Position numbers and translations under genes: made by a program | Part shown: positions 1 to 5,108 of the stretch, one piece after another | How the letters are laid out: each line of letters starts with the position of its first letter | How positions within the stretch are numbered: position 1 is the first letter of the stretch | The notes under the pieces: generated by a model | What the model saw: only the letters and a program-made list of their open reading frames with translations | What the model was told of the DNA's origin: nothing | Database searches by the model: none | Assembly (NCBI GenBank): GCA_003222755.1 | Contig: QHXA01000275.1 | Coordinates: 8,446-14,040 of the forward strand | Source of the DNA: Acidobacteriota bacterium | GTDB taxonomy: Bacteria > Acidobacteriota > Terriglobia > 20CM-2-55-15 | Reading direction: 5' to 3' | DNA length: 5,595 nt

Positions 1-1020
1 TCCGGTTTCCGCGCTCCTCTCGGTGTGGACGAGATGGCGATCGCCGGTGGTATCCGCGGCGCGGCCGTCGAGCTCGCGATGTGCGAAACGATCGATATGC
101 CGTGCATTGCTGATGCGGAAATTGTATTGGAGGCCGAAATCCTGCCGACCGGCTGGACGCACCCTGAGGGCCGCTTCGGCGAGTTCACACGCCTGATGGG
201 CGGACTGCACTGGAACCCGCTGGTACGAATCAAAGCTATCACGATGCGCCGCGACGCGATCTACTACGCGCTCCATATGCCGTGGGAAAACACCTGGCTG
301 GCCGCTCCCACGCGCTATGCCGTAATACGTCGCGCACTGAAGACCGCCGGAGTGCAGGTGAAGGACATCAACGTTACTCTTGGCGGCTGCGGCTTCTGGC
401 ACGCAGTCATTTCGATCAAGAAACAGGCCGGCGAAGGCAAAAATGCATTGATGGCTGCGCTCACGGCGATGGATATGAAACATGTCGTCATTGTGGATGA
501 TGATATCGACGTGTTCGATGCCACAGATGTCGAATGGGCGATTGCCACCCGCGTGCAGGGAGACAAGGACATTATCATCATACCCGGCGCCCGCGCGAAG
601 CCGCTCGATCCGAGCTTGCCGGTCACCCCTCCCGGAATCGTGCCGACGGGCGCAAAAGTCGGCGTCGACGCGACGATACCCGAGGGCGTGCCGCGCGAGC
701 GCTACGAGCGCATCGCCTACGCCTACGCCGACCGCGCGAAAATCGATGAGTACCTTCATGGCAAGGCCGATCAATCTTCCATTGGTTCTAAAGACGAAAA
801 GACAATTGCCGATCTCGCTGGGAAAATTCACACATTGATTGATGCCGAACCGAAGTATTACCAGGAAATCGCGGAATACTTCGGCAATTATGATTTCCAG
901 GTAGTGGCGCGGGCGCTAGGCAAGCTGCACAGCGAAGAACAATTGTGGCAGGACGCGCGCGGCCGCGCATGCGTACGCGGTTCAAAGTTCTCCGCTAAGG
1001 CGCCGCCACAGCCGGAATGA
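1..1020 (+). CDS. UbiD-family decarboxylase, C-terminal part (5' end outside window)
   Basis: This is the last 339 residues of a UbiD-family enzyme. The frame is open from base 1 and stops with TGA at 1018-1020; family members are usually about 450-500 residues or more. The family uses prenylated FMN for reversible, non-oxidative (de)carboxylation of aromatic or alpha,beta-unsaturated acids in the cytoplasm. Counting from base 1, residues 10-20 (DEMAIAGGIRG) match the conserved DELAxAGGLRG stretch, and Glu11 fits the metal/cofactor ligand. Residues 56-61 (EGRFGE) keep both catalytic glutamates at the usual spacing (compare Glu277 and Glu282 of fungal Fdc1, from memory). Residues 161-185 carry the typical VDDDIDVFD...EWAIATR segment, and 220-255 the usual end (VGVDAT...IDEYLHGK). 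Residues 259-339 form an extra predicted-helical tail. The GTG at 25 is an internal codon. The substrate is not deducible, so I do not assign the ubiquinone gene name. A UbiX-type prenyltransferase is not in view. Family call firm, specificity unknown. Confidence 0.93.
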   Translation, partial: SGFRAPLGVDEMAIAGGIRGAAVELAMCETIDMPCIADAEIVLEAEILPTGWTHPEGRFGEFTRLMGGLHWNPLVRIKAITMRRDAIYYALHMPWENTWLAAPTRYAVIRRALKTAGVQVKDINVTLGGCGFWHAVISIKKQAGEGKNALMAALTAMDMKHVVIVDDDIDVFDATDVEWAIATRVQGDKDIIIIPGARAKPLDPSLPVTPPGIVPTGAKVGVDATIPEGVPRERYERIAYAYADRAKIDEYLHGKADQSSIGSKDEKTIADLAGKIHTLIDAEPKYYQEIAEYFGNYDFQVVARALGKLHSEEQLWQDARGRACVRGSKFSAKAPPQPE

Positions 1021-1021
1021 G

Positions 1022-1061
1022 TTGAACGCGGGCTAAAGCCGCGGCTAAAGCCCGCGTTCAA
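1022..1061. repeat. REP-like doubled palindrome between genes
   Basis: A perfect 13-base inverted repeat has arms at 1022-1034 (TTGAACGCGGGCT) and 1049-1061 (AGCCCGCGTTCAA). They enclose a 14-base centre that itself contains the palindrome AGCCGCGGCT (1037-1046). The element can be read as two adjoining GCGG(G)CTAAAGCC units, which suggests a duplicated or paired REP/REPIN-type element. It begins one base after the UbiD stop codon and could also end that transcript or protect its 3' end. The nearest T-run (1076-1080) lies 14 bases past the stem, so it is not a canonical intrinsic terminator. I recall similar GCTAAAGCC palindromes as abundant in Acidobacteriota, but cannot check that here. Confidence 0.7.
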
Positions 1062-1088
1062 ATTGGACATAGCCATTTTTAGTATTTC

Positions 1089-1116
1089 TTGCATCTTTAA
1101 TGAGGCTTCTGATAAT
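1089..1116 (+). promoter_or_regulatory. Candidate sigma70-like promoter for the exported cluster
   Basis: TTGCAT at 1089-1094 and GATAAT at 1111-1116 are separated by 16 bases. The -10 box matches the consensus at five of six positions; the -35 box is weak. It lies in an AT-richer stretch (about 1062-1117) between the palindrome and the Shine-Dalgarno, where a promoter for the downstream cluster would be expected. A TTGGACA at 1063-1069 is an alternative -35 without a well-placed partner. This is weak pattern evidence only. Confidence 0.3.
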
Positions 1117-1128
1117 GCAGAGCTATCG

Positions 1129-1135
1129 AAGGAGG
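1129..1135 (+). promoter_or_regulatory. Strong Shine-Dalgarno (AAGGAGG)
   Basis: AAGGAGG ends seven bases before the ATG at 1143 and is essentially a full match to the anti-Shine-Dalgarno. It fixes the start of the cytochrome-propeller gene and is the strongest ribosome binding site in the window, consistent with this being the first and well-translated gene of the cluster. Confidence 0.85.
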
Positions 1136-1142
1136 ATATACG

Positions 1143-2825
1143 ATGTCCAGGCATTGGGGTCTGAAGATAGCCGCGTTAATGGCGGCGGTTGTTATCTGCA
1201 CTCAGGTGATGTGGGCACAAAACACGAGCGGAGTGCAGGGAGTGGTGAAGAATTCGTCCGGGACGCCGGTCTCCGGGGCCTTCGTGAAGTTAAAAAATGA
1301 AGAACGACGCCTGACCTTCATGGTCATCAGCCAAGCTCAAGGCCGTTACACGGCGAGTAATCTTCCGCCCGGCAAGTATGTGGTGCAAGGCATCGGCGGT
1401 GATATGCAGAGCGAAATGTCGTTGCCAGTGGACGTATCGGCGGGCCGGCAAGCCACCGTGGAGCTTTCTTTGACGGTGCAGCGAGCGCCGTCGCTGCCCG
1501 GAGCGTGGCCAGGTCGTCAACCCGGTGAACAGGGCGGAGAGGCAGCCGGCGCTTCCGCTGCGGCTCCGAACCTGCCGGACGGAGCCGGCAAGCAAATCGT
1601 CCTGACGAAATGTGGTGCCTGCCATGGGATCCAACAGATCGCCAACGCTCGACAGGATCGCGGCCGTTGGGAAAGAACGATCGCGGACATGCGCCTTTAC
1701 ATCCAAGGTTCGAACCTGGCCAAAGATCTCACCAATGATGATGCGAAAGTTTTGCTGGATTATTTGGCAACGAATATGTCCGCCAACAGAGGCGGGCGGG
1801 AAAAGGCGAAGCCGGATCCGAATAGCCGGCTGCCGCGGACTCTCATGACAGGCGATCAATTGAGGTACAGGGTTGTGGAGTTCCTGCTGCCGAACCCCGA
1901 AACGGAACCGCACGAAATTGCGGTGGACGCGCAGGGGAACGGCTGGATTACCCAGCGCACCGGCGGCAAGCTCGGCCGGTTAGATGTCCAGACGCTCGAA
2001 TACAAGGAGTTTGATCCGCCGCAGGCGGCAACGAAAACTGTTCGTCTGAACGGTATTGTGAGCGCTCCGGGAGGTGGCCAACTTTGGTTTGTCGATGGCG
2101 GTCCGAATCGCCGGTGGTTCAATTACGATATCAAGACCGGTCAGTTTGCTACCTACACTCTTCCGAAACTTAAGAACGGTAACGCGAGCGGCAATACCAT
2201 GCGTGTTCACCCGAATGGGACCGTGTGGCTCAATTCCATCGCTGCCAACCAGGTGATTCGCTTAAATCCCACAACGGAGCAGTTCAGCGTGTTTGACGTT
2301 CCCGCGGGCGTCAAGGCGGGACGTACCGCAAACCCATACGGAATGGCGATCGATGGTTCCGGCAAAATCTGGTTTGTCGAGAATGCGATGAATCAGATGG
2401 GCCGCATCGACCCAGTTACGGGCAAAATCGACGAGTTTGAAGTTCCGGTAAAAAACGCCGTCGCGCGCAAGGCAGGCATGGACTCCGAAGGCAACGTCTG
2501 GGTTGGCCTGCATGGCGCCGGCAAGCTCATGAAGATTGATTACAAGACGCTGAAGATGACGGTGTATTCACCTCCGACCGAAGATGCCGGCGTCTATTCA
2601 GTGCAGGGAGACCCAAAGAGCAAACTCGTTTGGTTTAGCGAACAGCATGTCGATAAGATTGCCCGCTTCGATCCCGAAACGGGGACGTTCACGGAGTTTC
2701 CGCTGCCCAACGCAGAGTCGGATCATAGAAGGATTGATATTGACCCGAACCACCCCAGCCGCATCTGGTGGACGGGGAATACCTCGGGTCGCATCGGTTA
2801 CATCGAGCTACTGGACAAAAACTAG
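1143..2825 (+). CDS. Exported three-domain protein: regulatory-like beta-sandwich, c-type heme domain, Vgb-like seven-bladed propeller
   Basis: 560 residues. Residues 1-25 are a Sec signal peptide (basic start, hydrophobic 8-22, likely cut after MWA). Residues 28-112 resemble a carboxypeptidase regulatory-like sandwich (VQGVVKNSSGTPVSGAFVKL, then GRYTASNLPPGKYVV). A Gly/Ala/Pro-rich linker covers 113-147. Residues 148-213 are a short cytochrome c-type domain with CGACH at 157-161; Met183 is a likely sixth heme ligand. Residues 241-556 form a beta-propeller of the virginiamycin B lyase (Vgb)/streptogramin lyase-like type. Seven repeats of the pattern 'GxxWF-E-N-IGRIDP-TG-x-EFxLP' start near 254, 300, 352, 397, 442, 484 and 527, and YRVVEFLLP at 242-250 probably supplies the closing strand. 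The protein should be periplasmic or secreted and could pass electrons through its heme while the propeller binds ligand or substrate. Lyase activity is not assured: the Vgb-type EPH triplet is seen once (255-257). It heads a four-gene exported cluster, with 20 bases to the next start. Architecture firm, function unknown. Confidence 0.93.
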   Translation: MSRHWGLKIAALMAAVVICTQVMWAQNTSGVQGVVKNSSGTPVSGAFVKLKNEERRLTFMVISQAQGRYTASNLPPGKYVVQGIGGDMQSEMSLPVDVSAGRQATVELSLTVQRAPSLPGAWPGRQPGEQGGEAAGASAAAPNLPDGAGKQIVLTKCGACHGIQQIANARQDRGRWERTIADMRLYIQGSNLAKDLTNDDAKVLLDYLATNMSANRGGREKAKPDPNSRLPRTLMTGDQLRYRVVEFLLPNPETEPHEIAVDAQGNGWITQRTGGKLGRLDVQTLEYKEFDPPQAATKTVRLNGIVSAPGGGQLWFVDGGPNRRWFNYDIKTGQFATYTLPKLKNGNASGNTMRVHPNGTVWLNSIAANQVIRLNPTTEQFSVFDVPAGVKAGRTANPYGMAIDGSGKIWFVENAMNQMGRIDPVTGKIDEFEVPVKNAVARKAGMDSEGNVWVGLHGAGKLMKIDYKTLKMTVYSPPTEDAGVYSVQGDPKSKLVWFSEQHVDKIARFDPETGTFTEFPLPNAESDHRRIDIDPNHPSRIWWTGNTSGRIGYIELLDKN

Positions 2826-2836
2826 ACGGGACGCGT

Positions 2837-2841
2837 GAGGG
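2837..2841 (+). promoter_or_regulatory. Shine-Dalgarno deciding the ATG at 2846
   Basis: GAGGG lies four bases before the ATG at 2846. The spacing is short but usable. It supports this ATG over the upstream in-frame GTG at 2768, which would overlap the preceding gene by 58 bases and place a 26-residue polar leader ahead of an obvious signal peptide. Confidence 0.55.
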
Positions 2842-2845
2842 CAGA

Positions 2846-3640
2846 ATGACTTCAAAGCGCGGATGGAGAGCGAGGGCTGTTTTCCTGCTGGTTCTGTGCG
2901 CCGCGATTCCTGCAGTTGGACAGGCTCAGGCGAACGCGCCCAATATTGCACGCGGTCCGGATGGCAAACCCGATCTAAACGGAATATGGCAGGTTCTGAA
3001 CAGCGCGGCCTGGGACTTGCAGGATCACTCCGCCGCTCTTGGCGTGCCCCCCGGACAGAGCGTTGTGGAAGGGGGAACGATCCCCTATCTGCCGGCGGCC
3101 GCCGCGAAGCAGCGGGACAACTTCGAACATCGTGACACGGATGACCCTGCCGAAGTCACTTGTTACCTGCCCGGCGTGCCCAGGGCGACATATATGCCCT
3201 TCCCGTTTGAGATAATTCAGACACCGAAACTAATCGTATTCTCTTACGAATTCGCGCACGCGCGACGCAACGTCTTCACCGACGGATCATCCCATCCCTC
3301 CGGCTTTCCGGATTTCTGGATGGGAGACTCGCGCGGGCGGTGGGAAGGCGACACATTAGTGGTGGATGTGACCAATCTCGATGACCGCACCTGGCTCGAT
3401 CACGCCGGAAATTTTCACAGCGATGCTCTCCACGTGGTGGAACGCTACACGCCCATCGACGCCGGCCACATCATGTACGAGGCTACGCTGGAAGATCCCA
3501 AAGTGTTCACGCGGCCCTGGAAAATTACCATGCCGCTCTATCGGCGCATAGAAAAGAACGTGAAGGTCCTGGAGTATGAGTGCGTGTACTATCTCCAGGA
3601 AAAGAGATATGGCAATGCTAAACCTATAGGAGTGCCCTAA
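2846..3640 (+). CDS. Exported protein of unknown function, first of a tandem paralogous pair
   Basis: 264 residues from the ATG at 2846. The Sec signal peptide has basic residues 4-10 (KRGWRAR), a hydrophobic core at 11-24 and likely cleavage after GQAQA near 29. The mature protein opens with GPDGKPDLNGIW (37-48), a start I associate with this exported family. The conserved core has TDGxxH (145-150), WMGDSRGRWEGDTLVVD (158-174), HSDALHVVERY (191-201) and EDPKVFTRP (216-224), followed by EYEC near 243-246. Cys106 and Cys246 are its only cysteines in the mature part and both have counterparts in the next gene, so a disulfide is plausible. No known enzyme motif or transmembrane helix follows the signal peptide. 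It starts 20 bases after the cytochrome-propeller gene, and its TAA shares one base with the next ATG, which implies translational coupling. I recognise the family as frequent in Acidobacteriota and some Proteobacteria but know no function for it. Confidence 0.88.
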   Translation: MTSKRGWRARAVFLLVLCAAIPAVGQAQANAPNIARGPDGKPDLNGIWQVLNSAAWDLQDHSAALGVPPGQSVVEGGTIPYLPAAAAKQRDNFEHRDTDDPAEVTCYLPGVPRATYMPFPFEIIQTPKLIVFSYEFAHARRNVFTDGSSHPSGFPDFWMGDSRGRWEGDTLVVDVTNLDDRTWLDHAGNFHSDALHVVERYTPIDAGHIMYEATLEDPKVFTRPWKITMPLYRRIEKNVKVLEYECVYYLQEKRYGNAKPIGVP

Positions 3641-4551
3641 TGAGAACCGCACTGTTCGGAATATCCGCCGCTGCGGCCGTGGTAGCTATGATCATGATGC
3701 CCGCCCCGGCAAACGCCCAGGAGAAGGCGGCACCGAAGTACGTTGCGCCGCGCACCGCCGATGGTCATCCCGATATGCAGGGCGCCTGGGCGCGTCGTGG
3801 CGTCGGCCTTCAAGAATCTAATGCTCCGAACTCACCGCTAGGCGACTTCGGGAGCACCGGCCAACCTTACCCGACAGTCTTCAACACCGGCGTGTCCACG
3901 ACCCAGGATCGTTCCGTTCTCCAGGGGCGCCCGACGGGTGTGATCGATCCCGCTGATCGGGTGTTGCCGTGGCGGCCGGAAGCGGATGCAGCCCGGCGCG
4001 AATTCATCCCGAAGATGATCCCTCCGGCTTCGCTGGCCTACATCGAGAAGTCGGCACGCTGTGTGCTGCCCGGCCCACTCGAAGCCGATGACCGGCACCC
4101 CTACCAGATCATCCAGCGTCCCGGCTATTTCGTGATGATGTACGAGTACAATCACGTGACGCGCGTCATCCCAACCGACGGACGCTCGCATGTGGGGCCG
4201 GACATCCGCTTGTTTATGGGCGATCCTGTCGGTCACTGGGAGGGCGAGACTCTGGTGGTGGATACCACCAATTTCAACGACAAGACCTCATTGGGGCGCA
4301 CCGTCCCGTATCATAGTGACGCTCTGCATACCATTGAGCGCTATACGAAGATCGACCCCAACATCATCGATTACCAGATCACGATCGAAGATCCAAAGAT
4401 GTTTACGCGACCTATTAAGATCGCCGGCACTTTTCAGGCTGCAGCCGGCGAGACCGAACTGATGGAGTTTGCCTGCGCCGAAGGCAGCCAAACTCTCCCG
4501 AATATATTTGGGTTCGAGCTGGCGCCTGGGCGCGTGCCGGCCAACCGGTGA
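3640..4551 (+). CDS. Exported protein of unknown function, second of a tandem paralogous pair
   Basis: 303 residues, with AGGAG (3628-3632) seven bases before an ATG that overlaps the previous stop (TAATG). Residues 1-26 are a Sec signal peptide ending in the clean cleavage site ANA|Q. The mature part begins with a TADGHPDMQGAW stretch (39-50) equivalent to GPDGKPDLNGIW in its neighbour, then has a longer N-terminal section (51-135) than the paralog. The shared core is CVLPG (141-145), YQIIQRPGYFVMMYEY (155-170), TDGRSH (179-184), FMGDPVGHWEGETLVVDTTNF (192-212), YHSDALHTIERY (224-235), IEDPKMFTRPIKI (249-261) and EFAC (276-279). Cys141 and Cys279 match the two cysteines of the neighbour. There is no recognisable catalytic triad or heme site. 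The conserved Trp, Asp and His positions suggest a common fold with a binding or catalytic pocket, but the function is unknown. Next gene 28 bases on. Confidence 0.9.
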   Translation: MRTALFGISAAAAVVAMIMMPAPANAQEKAAPKYVAPRTADGHPDMQGAWARRGVGLQESNAPNSPLGDFGSTGQPYPTVFNTGVSTTQDRSVLQGRPTGVIDPADRVLPWRPEADAARREFIPKMIPPASLAYIEKSARCVLPGPLEADDRHPYQIIQRPGYFVMMYEYNHVTRVIPTDGRSHVGPDIRLFMGDPVGHWEGETLVVDTTNFNDKTSLGRTVPYHSDALHTIERYTKIDPNIIDYQITIEDPKMFTRPIKIAGTFQAAAGETELMEFACAEGSQTLPNIFGFELAPGRVPANR

Positions 4552-4579
4552 CGAATAACCCAGAAGCAGGAGACGTACC

Positions 4580-5005
4580 ATGAAGACCACATTTTGCATG
4601 CTGGCAGCCTTCGCCGCGCTGCTGGCGGTCAACGTTCCGGCGGTCGCTCATCATTCTTTTGCCGCCGAATTCGACGCCACCAAACCGGTGACCGTGAATG
4701 GAGCTATCAACAAGATGGACTGGGTGAATCCCCACTCCTGGATCTACGTTGACGTGAAAGGGGCGGATGGCAAGGTGGTCACCTGGCGATTCGAAATGGG
4801 TCCACCCAACGCCCTGCTGCGCATGGGCTGGAGGAAGGACTCGATCCCGCCGGGCACGCTGGTGAAAATCGAAGGCTACCGCGCCAAATCCGGAGAGCCC
4901 GTGGCGAACGCGAAGACTGTGACGCTTCCCGATGGCCGCGAGCTGTTCTCTGGCGGTTCCGCACCCGCAGGGCTCAACGAGGCGGCCGCTCCAGCCAAAC
5001 AGTAG
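4580..5005 (+). CDS. Small exported DUF6152-like protein
   Basis: 141 residues, with AGGAG (4568-4572) seven bases before the ATG. Residues 1-23 are a Sec signal peptide ending AVA, so the mature chain should begin HHSFAAEFD (24-32). This His-His-Ser-Phe start, the WVNPHSWIYV motif (48-57), the MGPPNALLRMGW segment (73-84) and PGTLVKIEGY (91-100) are the hallmarks of the family I recall as DUF6152. The alternating beta pattern (VTVNGAI, WIYVDV, TWRFEM, LVKIEGY, AKTVTL) suggests a small OB-like barrel. The tail (125-141) is low-complexity Ala/Gly/Pro. It is the last gene of the exported cluster. A metal role for the N-terminal histidines with His52 is possible but unproven. The family commonly occurs beside exported proteins like the two upstream (from memory). 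Family call fairly sure, biochemical function unknown. Confidence 0.88.
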   Translation: MKTTFCMLAAFAALLAVNVPAVAHHSFAAEFDATKPVTVNGAINKMDWVNPHSWIYVDVKGADGKVVTWRFEMGPPNALLRMGWRKDSIPPGTLVKIEGYRAKSGEPVANAKTVTLPDGRELFSGGSAPAGLNEAAAPAKQ

Positions 5006-5037
5006 GCGCGGCCGCGTCGCGGACGCCTAACTTTATT
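5005..5037 (+). terminator. Possible weak terminator after the exported cluster
   Basis: GGCG (5005-5008) pairs with CGCC (5024-5027), and inside it CCGC (5012-5015) pairs with GCGG (5019-5022) around GTC, giving an imperfect GC-rich stem with an asymmetric internal loop. An AT-rich stretch, TAACTTTATTT, follows from 5028. The stem overlaps the stop codon by one base and the T tract is broken, so the call is tentative. The rest of the gap to 5108 shows no clear promoter or RNA gene. Confidence 0.3.
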
Positions 5038-5094
5038 TCGAACTCTTCGACCTCGATGCCTGTTGTACCGATATTGCGGAGTGCGCGCGTGCAT

Positions 5095-5098
5095 AGGG
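5095..5098 (+). promoter_or_regulatory. Shine-Dalgarno supporting the GTG start of kdgT
   Basis: AGGG ends ten bases before the GTG at 5109. An in-frame TAA at 5103-5105 excludes any earlier start, and the GTG places the family's MKIxRSI N-terminus exactly where expected. The site is short and the spacing long, so initiation may be modest. Confidence 0.45.
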
Positions 5099-5108
5099 CG
5101 CTTAAAAC

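Noticed and set aside
25..27. GTG as the start of the UbiD-family gene
   Set aside because: The frame is open to base 1, there is no suitable ribosome binding site, and starting here would remove the N-terminal cofactor-binding half; the gene simply enters from outside the window.
1022..1080. Canonical Rho-independent terminator for the UbiD gene
   Set aside because: The stem is strong but the T-run at 1076-1080 lies 14 bases beyond it; a REP-like element explains the nested palindrome better, though it may still affect transcript ends.
1290..1913. 207-codon open frame on the minus strand inside the cytochrome-propeller gene
   Set aside because: It is fully antisense to a gene with clear domains. 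The translation is Arg/Ser/His-rich with no recognisable motif, as expected for an opposite-frame shadow in GC-rich DNA.
2768..2845. Upstream GTG start for the first paralog, giving a 290-residue protein
   Set aside because: It would overlap the cytochrome-propeller gene by 58 bases and put a polar 26-residue leader before a clear Sec signal peptide. The ATG at 2846 has GAGGG just upstream and gives a normal signal peptide.
2891..2905. Possible lipobox (LVLC) in the signal peptide of the first paralog
   Set aside because: The residue before Cys is Leu instead of Gly, Ala or Ser, and the hydrophobic core continues past the Cys to a better signal peptidase I site, so a lipoprotein is unlikely.
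3838..4236. 132-codon minus-strand open frame inside the second paralog
   Set aside because: Antisense to a well-supported exported gene, no ribosome binding site noted and no recognisable motif.
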